DNA from: a virus
Length of the DNA stretch: 38,376 bases
Reading direction: 5' to 3' (one strand)
Virus record (IMG/VR): IMGVR_UViG_3300049846_000769
Span: 1-38,376 of that record
A program made the position numbers and the translations under genes. This document shows positions 22,474 through 29,917 of this stretch, in pieces; within the stretch, counting starts at the first letter, position 1, and every line of letters starts with the position of its first letter. Under the pieces are notes generated by a model that saw only the letters and a program-made list of their open reading frames with translations, made no database searches and was not told where the DNA came from.

Positions 22474-23119
22474 GCGACACCTTAATTCTGCGATATGGAT
22501 CAAGTAACATTTTGCAATTTGTTGACAAAAATTCTCCCTTAATATCGCCACGGTTTTCATAAAGATTGGCCACAGCCATTTTTAATCCAAGAATAATATC
22601 ATCAGGAACACTTGAACCGCTGGCACCATAACCAACACGAATCACAAACTCGATTGCATTCATTGAACGCAAATAAGTTGTTGGCCACACTCCCGAACGT
22701 GTGAGTGAAATCCTGCCATAAGGTCCTTTAGTATCGACCACATAATTGTTTAGATCCTCAACAATTGCTGTGTTTTCATTGTCATAAGTTTTAAAAGATT
22801 GAACTGATTGCATTGGACCAATAGGAAATTCGATTGATCTTTTTTGTGGATAGACCGCATTGATTGCGACCTCACGAACACCATCCCACCAATCATCCTT
22901 AATAGCTGCGATTGGCCATGTGTCGAATGTGACCATCCAATCTTGTGTGATTAATTTTCGATCAAGATAATTTTCAACCAATCGAGTGGCAGCTTTAATC
23001 ATCGTGCCAATTAAAGTGTCATCGGCGGTTTCGTCCACCCTTAGAAATTCTTTTGCCTCGGCCACGGTTATTGGATCGGCGGCTGGTGCTGTCACTAATG
23101 ACACGTTCATGTTGTTCAT
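22463..23119 (-). CDS. Head-tail connector, gp6-like
   Basis: The 218-residue protein has the N-terminal signature PITVAEAKEFLRVDETADDTLIGTMI, typical of phage gp6-like connector proteins (pltl.eak.hLRvd...dD.li..li..A...ve...), followed by ATRLVENYLDRKLITQDW. The C-terminal helix IILGLKMAVANLYENRGD also fits. It forms the ring under the portal. GAGGTGAAAA precedes ATG 23119. Confidence 0.88.
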   Translation of the reverse strand: MNNMNVSLVTAPAADPITVAEAKEFLRVDETADDTLIGTMIKAATRLVENYLDRKLITQDWMVTFDTWPIAAIKDDWWDGVREVAINAVYPQKRSIEFPIGPMQSVQSFKTYDNENTAIVEDLNNYVVDTKGPYGRISLTRSGVWPTTYLRSMNAIEFVIRVGYGASGSSVPDDIILGLKMAVANLYENRGDIKGEFLSTNCKMLLDPYRRIKVSRGN

Positions 23120-23246
23120 TTTTCACCTCAATGGCGCAATTATTTTCAAGGAAAACATCAGCATCCTTTGCGCTTAATTTATAGTATTGACCAGCCCACA
23201 ACATTTGCGCAAGTCCATCAATTTCACAAAACTGATGCGTGGTCAT
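23019..23246 (-). CDS. Small protein after capsid genes
   Basis: The 75-residue protein has QMLWAGQYYKLSAKDADVFLENNCAIEV, resembling short phage proteins with 'y..Ge...l....A..li..G.a..v' found between capsid and connector genes. The C-terminal third is very basic (RRSNNRGRGKRISKGGRNRR) and overlaps the connector start region by 101 nt. ATG 23246 has AAAGAG upstream; ATG 23264 abuts the terminator T-tract. The role is unknown. The overlap lowers confidence for the C-terminal part. Confidence 0.62.
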   Translation of the reverse strand: MTTHQFCEIDGLAQMLWAGQYYKLSAKDADVFLENNCAIEVKNEQHERVISDSTSRRSNNRGRGKRISKGGRNRR

Positions 23247-23261
23247 GAAAATCTCTTTAGT

Positions 23262-23297
23262 CATAAAAAGAAAAGGCTGGCGCTATTAACACCAGCC
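23262..23297 (-). terminator. Internal Rho-independent terminator after the capsid/decoration genes
   Basis: On the minus strand GGCTGGTG and GCGCCAGCC pair (23275-23297) as an 8-bp stem and are followed by TTTTCTTTTT (23265-23274). It lies between the decoration-like gene and the connector cluster. Partial readthrough would give high capsid and lower connector levels. Confidence 0.68.
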
Positions 23298-23320
23298 CTC
23301 AGCCTCATGTTTCAATTAAA

Positions 23321-23734
23321 CTAAGCCGCTGGTTTTGTTTCAACATAACCTTGCAAGCTTTGAACCGCCATCAAGCATGAAACAGTTCCTGTTACATCAA
23401 GAACCAATCGGATGTATCGCTTAATTCCACGATATTCGATATGGTATACTTGATCGTCATCAGTTCCTGCATCAAGGATTTTTTGAACTGCGCCAGACTC
23501 TGGTGAATATAATTCACTAGCATCTGCATCAGCCCAGGTTGAATCGTCATCGCTAGTTTGAACTTTCAAAGCAATTTTGTTTGAACCGTCAAACGCGAAT
23601 GTTCCAACTTGAACCAAAAAACCATTTGCTTGTGCAACGGCGGCCTCAAATGAACTTGTGTTTGTGTCAGCTGAAATGGCTTGTGGCTTTAAAAGCTGTG
23701 CCATTTTCACTACATCACTAAAATTTCTTACCAT
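23321..23734 (-). CDS. Capsid-adjacent protein, possible decoration protein
   Basis: The 137-residue protein starts MVRNFSDVVKMAQLLKPQA and has the pattern FLVQVGTFAFDGSNKIALKV, then DDSTWADADASEL, and IEYRGIKRYIRLVLDVTG. From memory, similar proteins (..gtf.dg..k..l..SdD...wadv.......yrG.kRYirl.....gt) follow capsid genes in many HK97-like phages. A head decoration or stabilising role is plausible but unproven. ATG 23734 has GTGAGG upstream; the frame to 23815 covers a hairpin and is not used. Confidence 0.72.
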   Translation of the reverse strand: MVRNFSDVVKMAQLLKPQAISADTNTSSFEAAVAQANGFLVQVGTFAFDGSNKIALKVQTSDDDSTWADADASELYSPESGAVQKILDAGTDDDQVYHIEYRGIKRYIRLVLDVTGTVSCLMAVQSLQGYVETKPAA

Positions 23735-23783
23735 AAAAACCTCACTGTAAATTGTTAATAAATATAATCGTCGCGAATTATCA

Positions 23784-23807
23784 CTGGCCTCACATCGGCA
23801 AGGCCAG
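23784..23807 (-). other. Stable hairpin between capsid and decoration-like genes
   Basis: CTGGCCT (minus strand) and AGGCCAG pair perfectly as 7 bp around a 10-base loop. No T-tract follows, so it is not a normal terminator. It might stabilise capsid mRNA or mark a processing site. The 90-base gap also has an AT-rich stretch that could be a promoter. Confidence 0.5.
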
Positions 23808-23824
23808 CAACGCAAATTTTAATA

Positions 23825-25039
23825 CTAAGCAGAAACCACTTGAAGCTTGATCGCCTCGAAATTTTTCACGCCACCACCAACACGCTTTGAAGTGTTAAAC
23901 TTCACGTGTGGATGTGCTGTGAAAATATCGCGAACGATTCTGATTCCGATGCGGTCAACAATTTGATAACCCTGTCTGAAATCGCCATAAGCGACTGCCA
24001 AACCAGATGCACCAACTGCCTGCATGTCATCAGCCCACATGATTGGTTTTCCTAACAATAAGCTAGGCGCACCCTGTGAAAGACCTGGTTGCCAAATGTA
24101 ACGGCCCTCAGAATCCTTAAGCTTACGAATTTCGGCCTCAGTCAAACGCTTCATTAGGAACATTGCATTTGCTTGATAAGACGCTTTTAAAGACGCTTGT
24201 AAATCAATCAAACCATCACCAGTTAACAATGTAGCATGACCAGATTTCACTTGTTGAATTTGGTTGAAACCTGTTCCATTTGCATATGACAAGATTCCTT
24301 TTGGTTTTCCTGCGCCATCACCAGCAACAAATGCTGTGGCCTCTTTACGACCAAACTTTTCTGCCACTTTTCCTGACAACCATGATTCAAGGTTGAACAT
24401 CGCATCATCAAGAAGTGTTTGAGTCACTTTTGGTTTTGCAGACATTTCATGAACTGGAATTTCGATCATCTTTAATTGTGGTGTGTTGGTCTCGTTGCGA
24501 GTGCCTTGTTCAGAAACCCACTCAGCATCAGCCTCATCAAGATCCTCAAGAAACTTTAATGAACCACTAGATATAGTAGTAACACTTGAAATCGCGCGCA
24601 TTGGCGAACTTTCATATTCCTTTTTGATGATCTCAGCTGACATTTCTGGCGTAACTAAAAAACCACCGTTGGCATCAGAATCAACCGACATTGCCTTGGC
24701 TTGTAAATACTTTTTTTCAGCCTGTTTGATTTCCTGTTCGTTTACATTTCCACGCAAGAAACCAAGCAATTTGCCTTTATATTCAGCGGTTGCCTCATCA
24801 GTTTTTTCACTCTTTTCGCCACCACCATGTGAACCACGTGCAATTGCAGTTTCAAGGGCTTTGATTTCAGCCTGTAGTTTTGTGATTTCGTTGTTTGCCT
24901 TGTCAGTTCTGTCCTTAATTTCTTGTGAAATTGTGCCAGTGTTTTTAAGGGCTTTTAACTCTGATTCATTTGCGTTTTTAAAAGCGTCAAATGCACGACC
25001 CATTTCGTCGATTTTCTGTGTTAGTTGTTCTAAAGACAT
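23825..25039 (-). CDS. HK97-fold major capsid protein
   Basis: The 404-residue protein has an N-terminal coiled-coil delta domain (about 1-115: QLTQKIDEMGRAFDAFKNAN, KANNEITKLQAEIKALETA). The linker KAMSVDSDANGGFLVTPE (about 115-132) marks the likely cleavage by the prohead protease near Lys115, as in HK97. Then come AEWVSEQGTRNET, PVHEMSAKPKVTQTLLDDA, FVAGDGAGKPKGI and GRYIWQPGLSQGAPSLLLGKPI, all hallmarks of the HK97 fold. It forms the icosahedral shell. AGAGG precedes the start. Confidence 0.95.
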   Translation of the reverse strand: MSLEQLTQKIDEMGRAFDAFKNANESELKALKNTGTISQEIKDRTDKANNEITKLQAEIKALETAIARGSHGGGEKSEKTDEATAEYKGKLLGFLRGNVNEQEIKQAEKKYLQAKAMSVDSDANGGFLVTPEMSAEIIKKEYESSPMRAISSVTTISSGSLKFLEDLDEADAEWVSEQGTRNETNTPQLKMIEIPVHEMSAKPKVTQTLLDDAMFNLESWLSGKVAEKFGRKEATAFVAGDGAGKPKGILSYANGTGFNQIQQVKSGHATLLTGDGLIDLQASLKASYQANAMFLMKRLTEAEIRKLKDSEGRYIWQPGLSQGAPSLLLGKPIMWADDMQAVGASGLAVAYGDFRQGYQIVDRIGIRIVRDIFTAHPHVKFNTSKRVGGGVKNFEAIKLQVVSA

Positions 25040-25062
25040 ATAAAATCCTCTCGTTGTTGTTA

Positions 25063-25713
25063 CTAAGTTGTTTTCATTTTTGAGATCAGCGAGTCAATTG
25101 ATTGAATTAAATTCGGATCAACTTTCAACTCTGGCGGCGGCTGGTTGCCCAGTGCCTTGACAAGATCATCTTGTGAAACGCCTTGTTGTGTTAATTGTTC
25201 AATAAAAAATTTAGCTTTGTCAACACCCACTAGACCTTTTGCATTTGTAATCATGGCCTCTGGGTTCATTGGAAAAGTGACCATCGAATATTCAAACAGC
25301 TTTAATTCCTTAAGTCTGCGAATGTTCGGGTCCTTGCGATCTGGTTCCCACTTGATTGTTTGATAACCAATTGAAAGACCAAACGGAATGCCAAGATCCA
25401 TTGCTTGTTTCGCGAGTGAGTATTGTTCGCGACCATCTTGAACATCAAGATTTAATTTGCCCTCAACATGCAGGCCATATTCATCCTCTTGTGCGCGCAT
25501 GTTAAAACCAATTAATTTTCGCGGATCATGGTCTTTTAAAATTGGAACTCTGCCACCGTTTTCTTTTAATGACTTTTTGAATGCACCCTTGTCAACGACA
25601 TCAAGGCCATAATCGACATTGCCAAACGTGGACGCATATCCACGAATCACGCCCTTGTCATCAACCGCATCAACTTTGAACTCAAATGATTTGAATTGGA
25701 CTTGTCTGCTCAC
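25063..25713 (-). CDS. HK97-type prohead protease
   Basis: The 216-residue protein follows PF04586: GVIRGYASTFGNVDYGLDVVDKGAF, LKDHDPRKLIG (catalytic His62), AMDLGIPFGLSIGYQ (catalytic Ser114) and LFEYSMVTFPMNPEA. Serine proteases of this family cut the capsid delta domain during maturation. GTG 25713 has AAAGGA upstream and is preferred. ATG 25731 lacks a ribosome site but is possible. The C-terminal tail is Gln/Pro-rich. It is separated from the portal by an accessory cassette, which is unusual. Confidence 0.9.
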   Translation of the reverse strand: MSRQVQFKSFEFKVDAVDDKGVIRGYASTFGNVDYGLDVVDKGAFKKSLKENGGRVPILKDHDPRKLIGFNMRAQEDEYGLHVEGKLNLDVQDGREQYSLAKQAMDLGIPFGLSIGYQTIKWEPDRKDPNIRRLKELKLFEYSMVTFPMNPEAMITNAKGLVGVDKAKFFIEQLTQQGVSQDDLVKALGNQPPPELKVDPNLIQSIDSLISKMKTT

Positions 25714-26008
25714 AAAGATGTTTCCTTTCATCTTTAATTACGACATCCAGTCCCTTGCTAAATTCTATGGTCAAAACCTCATCACCGACAACAACTTTTG
25801 CGAAAAAGTCTTGATGTTTGCCTGTTTTTAAGGCCTGAACCTCAAAGTCAGTCAGTGTAAATTCCAGAACACCATTCTGTGCATCCACCACTGAAAAATC
25901 TTTTTTCCCCAGCATCCCACCATCATCACGCTGAAAATAAAGCGTGATTTGATTGGCCTTTAATAAATTTATTGGAATACCAAATTCATTCCTTAATCGA
26001 ACTTTCAT
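25682..26008 (-). CDS. Small beta protein, BppU N-terminal-like
   Basis: The 108-residue protein begins KVRLRNEFGIPINLLKANQITLYF and has KKDFSVVDAQNGVLEFTLTDFEVQALKTG. This resembles the N-terminal domain of phage baseplate upper protein BppU and related fibre-anchoring domains ('...dgtp.dltg..v.f.......k......i.D...G.v.y.lt......'). AGGGGATG precedes the ATG. It overlaps the previous and following genes by 23 and about 32-50 nt. It may anchor an appendage. Confidence is moderate. Confidence 0.6.
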   Translation of the reverse strand: MKVRLRNEFGIPINLLKANQITLYFQRDDGGMLGKKDFSVVDAQNGVLEFTLTDFEVQALKTGKHQDFFAKVVVGDEVLTIEFSKGLDVVIKDERKHLCEQTSPIQII

Positions 26009-26360
26009 GAATCACATCCCCTGAAATTATATCTTTAACCTTGGCCCTTTTAATCACCTGGCCATCAATCATTTTTTCTGGCGGCATGGGCTTTGGTATT
26101 GAATCAAACCTTTCACTTGCCACCTCATACTTATCAATATCTTGCACGAAATATTGCACCACAACAAATGGAACATCAGGCATCTGGACTTCATTGTTCA
26201 CATAAACACCAGAACCAACATCAATCAGTTTGGTTCGCACGTGTTGTTTTCCAAACGAATCTGTCACTGAGGCAACCACATCATGGCCAGCCTCTGCATC
26301 AACTAAGGTCAAAGTCAGGGGCAATTTCGCCCCGACAATTATCGCCGGATTTCCAGACAT
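25986..26360 (-). CDS. Hypothetical beta-rich protein of the accessory cassette
   Basis: The 124-residue protein has beta-like alternation (IIVGAKLPLTLTLVDAEAG, VYVNNEVQMPDVPFVVVQYF) and is probably an Ig-like or beta-sandwich protein. No family is recognised. GGAG lies 9 nt before ATG 26360. It overlaps the peptidase gene by 22 nt. Its place beside the BppU-like gene suggests a small structural or assembly role. Confidence 0.62.
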   Translation of the reverse strand: MSGNPAIIVGAKLPLTLTLVDAEAGHDVVASVTDSFGKQHVRTKLIDVGSGVYVNNEVQMPDVPFVVVQYFVQDIDKYEVASERFDSIPKPMPPEKMIDGQVIKRAKVKDIISGDVIHESSIKE

Positions 26361-26971
26361 ATTTTAAAATCTCCACATTCCAAAAGCATTTGCGGTGTCA
26401 AACATTTGTATTTTTTCATCATCACTTTTAAATTTGGCAATGCCCACGGCATTTCATTCAAGATGGCATCAACGACAAGTTCAACACAATTCAACTCATC
26501 ATCATTTTCCTCATTGCAAAGCGCATCATATTTAGTGCCAAGTTTTGATTGCACATATTCCATGGCTTTTTCCCAGCCATAATCAGTCATGTTTTTTGGT
26601 TTCAATAAAATCACAGTGTCGCAGTTCAAAACTTTCCAGAATGGTGACACTATTGTGCCCTTTGAAATTGACTCGAAAATTCTTATTTTAGAACTGTCAA
26701 ACTCCTCTTTGTCTACATTGATCCATGCGTGTGAAATAAATTTCCAGTTTCCAGTTACTAACCAATGCGCCAAAACAATCGGGTAAGATGTGAAATGCGT
26801 TTTTCGATAAGTAAGACCAACAAAATTATCACGCAAAAGAAATTCACAAACACGTTCAATGTCCTTGTCAGTCAAATCATATTCACGGCCTGTTAAAAAA
26901 TATTTTAATCCAGTCCAGTTAAGTCCTGACACAATTCGCAGCATGAAAAAATCATAAACTTTTTTAATCAT
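26339..26971 (-). CDS. Permuted papain-fold (YiiX/DUF830-like) peptidase
   Basis: The 210-residue protein has KFISHAWINVD (His81), RIFESISKGTIVSPFWKVL, DTVILLKPK, and SKLGTKYDALCNEENDDELNCVELV (Cys162). This is the His-first, Cys-last order of the permuted NlpC/P60 papain fold of YiiX/YebB-like enzymes. Such enzymes cut amide bonds in peptidoglycan or lipids. There is no signal peptide. ATG 26971 overlaps the previous stop (ATGA) and follows AGGGTGG; GTG 26977 is possible. It lies in the structural cassette, so it might be a virion-borne wall-penetrating enzyme, or an intracellular peptidase. Confidence 0.68.
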   Translation of the reverse strand: MIKKVYDFFMLRIVSGLNWTGLKYFLTGREYDLTDKDIERVCEFLLRDNFVGLTYRKTHFTSYPIVLAHWLVTGNWKFISHAWINVDKEEFDSSKIRIFESISKGTIVSPFWKVLNCDTVILLKPKNMTDYGWEKAMEYVQSKLGTKYDALCNEENDDELNCVELVVDAILNEMPWALPNLKVMMKKYKCLTPQMLLECGDFKICLEIRR

Positions 26972-27525
26972 GGCCACCCTAGAAATTTTTTAAGTTCTGC
27001 GACAATCCAATTGATTCTGTCTTGATTCATCCAGTGATAAGGCGCTGTCATTGGATCTGGTGCTGTATATTGTAATGCAATGCAGGCAACCTCAAGGTCA
27101 CCAGACACAACAAGGTTCATCAAATCAATTGTAAATGTAAGGCCACCCAATTGCGGTGGAAAATTAACCACCATTGCACGAATCTTTTGCTGAACATGAA
27201 AGGCCTGCAATAAATTAATGCCCTCGGCAATGTTCTTTTTCTTAAGTTTTTCAATCAATTCATCTGCATATTCTTTGCGCTTTTTCACAGTTATATCTAA
27301 ATATTTCACTGTTCCAACAAGCTGTGACAAATAATGTGATTCAAGTTTTGGTTTGTTTTCCTCTAAATATGCATCAAGTTCTGACTGGGTGTAAACTGTC
27401 CAACCATCGGCCTCATATGTTGCGCGATCATTGTCATGAATTTCAACACGCTTCCATGGCCAATATGATGGCACATTTTGCGTGTTGTTTGGATTCAATG
27501 CTTGAGTCTTAATTGCAATCAACAT
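26968..27525 (-). CDS. Hypothetical protein of the accessory cassette
   Basis: The 185-residue protein has an N-terminal part with NNTQNVPSYWPWKRVEI and helical middle segments (ADELIEKLKKKNIAEGINLLQ). The C-terminal part (GGLTFTIDLMNLVVSGDLEVACIALQYTAPDPMTAPYHWM) has mixed hydrophobic strands. No family was identified. It starts at TAATG after the fibre-like gene and is coupled to the peptidase. It may help fibre assembly, by context only. Confidence 0.65.
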   Translation of the reverse strand: MLIAIKTQALNPNNTQNVPSYWPWKRVEIHDNDRATYEADGWTVYTQSELDAYLEENKPKLESHYLSQLVGTVKYLDITVKKRKEYADELIEKLKKKNIAEGINLLQAFHVQQKIRAMVVNFPPQLGGLTFTIDLMNLVVSGDLEVACIALQYTAPDPMTAPYHWMNQDRINWIVAELKKFLGWP

Positions 27526-28991
27526 TATTCGTAAACCACCGTCAAATCAGTTGTTGTGTTTGTTACAATCGTCAACCCAGTAGAAAAAACAGCATCATAA
27601 TCCATGCATCCAGGCACAGATCCATTTGGTGGCGCAATAATAGAAATGATTGGTGCTGCGTTTGTCGTGTTGTCATAAACTGTGATGGATGTTCCATTAA
27701 CCAGAGTGCCAATGCAAAGTCTTTTCAAAACCCCTGCGCCAGATTTCACGGTTGTTGTTGTTGCTGTTACAATACGATTGTATGAACCTTTGTTTTGCAC
27801 GTACCATGGTGTTGTGTTCGGTGTATTTCCAGGTTGAACAGTCCAAGTTCCTGTTTGGCTGGCGGCTGTTAATAAACTATTCGCATTCAATTGATACACC
27901 TGCATAACGCTAGGTCCTGCGCTTGCAACAATACTTACAACCGCTGTTCCACTTGTTGCGGTCGTTCTAATTGCACGAACTTGTGTGCTGTTACCAACTG
28001 GACACATCACTTGTGTGTTTCCACTTGTCGATGTGACATTTGTCCCTGTTCCTGAATGTGGAAAACAAACAATTGAATACCAATTTGTTCCATCCTTGGT
28101 TCCTTGAAAAGAAACAACACCAACCCATGTGCCAGTTATCTGAACACCCCATGTTGATGTTCCGTTTGAACTTAATGTGACAGCATCATTCAGCGCTGTA
28201 AGCGATGCAGAAATTGATGATTTATCTGCAAAGGTAGAAATTCCACTTGTTAATAAATTGTAAATATTTGTCAGAATGGTTTCCACACCATCCACAAATC
28301 CACTAATTGATGTCAGCAATGTTTCAATTCCATCAACATGGCCAATTATAGTTGTTTGATTTGCTGATGTTGCAGCGCCACTTGGTAACGCAGAGGACGA
28401 AACAACCACAGCACCAGTATTTACAGCAACAATTTTTCCATCAATAGATGACAACGATGCATTGGCAGTTGTTTGATTTGCAGCGGTTGCAGCACCAGAT
28501 GGCAATGGCAACGATGCTGCGCTGATTGGCTGGGTCACACCAGATCCATCAACCAAAAGCCTTGTGGATGAAACCGTCAAATTTGCTGGAATTTTTGAAT
28601 CAATGCTGTTCAAGCTTGCATTTGCTGTGGCTTGATTCGCACTTGTTGCGGCCCCAGTGGGCAGAGTGATTGTTCCTAGAATGTTGTTAACATCCCATGT
28701 GCCACTTTGTGCAACCGACAATGGGGATGTTAATTTTCCATCAATTGATAATAAATATCCGTTTGAAATATCTTGTTTCGCGGCGGTTGCGCCACCGCTA
28801 GGCAATGGAAGTGATGCATTAGGTGATAATGAAACAACTAATGCCTTGTCAGAAACCGTTGGTGATTCTGATGCACCCTTAACAGCCGCAGTGTTGTTGT
28901 TGCTATTATCAACAATTGAAACCTCATTGATATAAGCTGCAAAAGCTGTCGATGTGAAAAATAATAAACCAAATAAAATTCTAAAAAACAT
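27525..28991 (-). CDS. Fibre-like protein with signal peptide and repeats
   Basis: The 488-residue protein has an N-terminal Sec signal ([18 protein letters not shown], cleavage after AFA likely). Residues about 45-200 hold repeats of the type LPSGAATAANQTTANASLSSIDGKI, in at least four variants, familiar from phage virion proteins. The C-terminal half is an Ig/jelly-roll-like region (VVSFQGTKDGTNWYSIVCF). Signal plus repeats is odd for a cytoplasmically assembled virion protein. GGGGGCATGGT precedes the ATG. It lies in the cassette between portal and protease. Confidence 0.75.
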   Translation of the reverse strand: MFFRILFGLLFFTSTAFAAYINEVSIVDNSNNNTAAVKGASESPTVSDKALVVSLSPNASLPLPSGGATAAKQDISNGYLLSIDGKLTSPLSVAQSGTWDVNNILGTITLPTGAATSANQATANASLNSIDSKIPANLTVSSTRLLVDGSGVTQPISAASLPLPSGAATAANQTTANASLSSIDGKIVAVNTGAVVVSSSALPSGAATSANQTTIIGHVDGIETLLTSISGFVDGVETILTNIYNLLTSGISTFADKSSISASLTALNDAVTLSSNGTSTWGVQITGTWVGVVSFQGTKDGTNWYSIVCFPHSGTGTNVTSTSGNTQVMCPVGNSTQVRAIRTTATSGTAVVSIVASAGPSVMQVYQLNANSLLTAASQTGTWTVQPGNTPNTTPWYVQNKGSYNRIVTATTTTVKSGAGVLKRLCIGTLVNGTSITVYDNTTNAAPIISIIAPPNGSVPGCMDYDAVFSTGLTIVTNTTTDLTVVYE

Positions 28992-29412
28992 ACCATGCCC
29001 CCGCTTTTGGAACTAATGTCACTGCATTAGTTGTTCTAAGTTGAATATCTAATTCGCTGTCGATAGTCTGCCCACCAACACCAATGATTGTCAAAACCCC
29101 AGCGCCTGCGTTCTTAACATGCACTGGTTTTAAATATGTTGTGGCATCAGGTAAGGTGAATTGAATCGCACTCGCTGAGTTAGCAATTGCATAATCCTCA
29201 ACGGTTAAAACAGTGTTTGTTGTGTGGACAACTATATTATAAGTCAGAGGATTTGGCGTGTTTACATTTCCACCATATGTTTCACCATCACCAATATAAA
29301 GCAATTTTTGTTCAATGTCGTAAATTGCCTCAGAACGTCTTGGCACCATGGCAATTCGCTGTGCAGTTGTTCCCTCTAAAAATTGAAACCTTGTGACTGT
29401 ATCAGCACTCAT
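28981..29412 (-). CDS. Hypothetical beta-rich phage protein
   Basis: The 143-residue protein begins [19 protein letters not shown], with [21 protein letters not shown] near 28-48, a motif common in fibre-module proteins ('gEl.yDt...klyiGDG.t.gG'). The second half ([32 protein letters not shown]) resembles a repeated fibre domain ('..lP.a......v.v.n.g...v.i....G..i.....l.......tl...g..W'). It is coupled to both neighbours by overlaps. It is probably a virion appendage or adaptor protein. Confidence 0.72.
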   Translation of the reverse strand: MSADTVTRFQFLEGTTAQRIAMVPRRSEAIYDIEQKLLYIGDGETYGGNVNTPNPLTYNIVVHTTNTVLTVEDYAIANSASAIQFTLPDATTYLKPVHVKNAGAGVLTIIGVGGQTIDSELDIQLRTTNAVTLVPKAGAWYVF

Positions 29413-29765
29413 AATGGCAAACTCCCCATTCGTAAATTTCTATTGCTTGATTTGAGTGGCAAACTACCACAAACAATTTCATGCGTTTGACCCTCAACAA
29501 ATGAATCAAGATTTCCACAATAATACCCTGTAAGTGGCTTGAAATTAATTTCCACATCGCCACCAAATTGAAAACCACCAGGTGGTCCCCATGATTTTCC
29601 AGGTTCACCCTTTTCGCCCTTTTCGCCTTTTTCACCCTGAAAACCGCGTGGACCACGTTCACCGCGATCACCCTTGTCACCTTTTTCGCCCTGAATCCCC
29701 TGTGGCCCCTCTGGTCCTTGTTCACCTTGTGGGCCAACACGTTCACGGTATTGCGCCAATGCCAT
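29409..29765 (-). CDS. Collagen-like protein
   Basis: The 118-residue protein has about 16 consecutive Gly-X-Y triplets from residue 11 to about 58 ([24 protein letters not shown] and so on), highly charged, followed by a C-terminal globular part with two Cys and a basic tail. Collagen-like triple helices serve as trimer stalks in phage fibres. AAAAGGAAATT precedes the ATG at the TAATG junction. It is followed by fibre-like genes, so it likely trimerises with them or forms short fibres. Confidence 0.83.
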   Translation of the reverse strand: MALAQYRERVGPQGEQGPEGPQGIQGEKGDKGDRGERGPRGFQGEKGEKGEKGEPGKSWGPPGGFQFGGDVEINFKPLTGYYCGNLDSFVEGQTHEIVCGSLPLKSSNRNLRMGSLPL

Positions 29766-29917
29766 TAGTAAATTTCCTTTTTCTTTTTCATTCTGGATCT
29801 ATATGTCACACGAAAAAATCTAGCGTGTTTACTGACTGCCTTTTGTGCAAGATCCAATGAATGATGGTGTGATTTGTTAACAGTTCCATCATGCATTAAT
29901 TCGATTAAACAATACAT
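29765..29917 (-). CDS. Small conserved-looking protein after portal
   Basis: The 50-residue protein ([20 protein letters not shown], then a basic C-terminus ending KKKKEIY) is coupled on both sides by one-base TAATG junctions with portal and with the collagen-like gene. GGTGGGTG lies just before its ATG. It is too short for most gene lists. The double coupling and the ribosome site support it. No function is known. Confidence 0.65.
   Translation of the reverse strand: MYCLIELMHDGTVNKSHHHSLDLAQKAVSKHARFFRVTYRSRMKKKKEIY

Noticed and set aside
29582-29860. Plus-strand frame of 92 codons opposite the collagen-like gene
   Set aside because: It is Pro/His-rich, a simple complement of Gly-X-Y codons, with no start signal.
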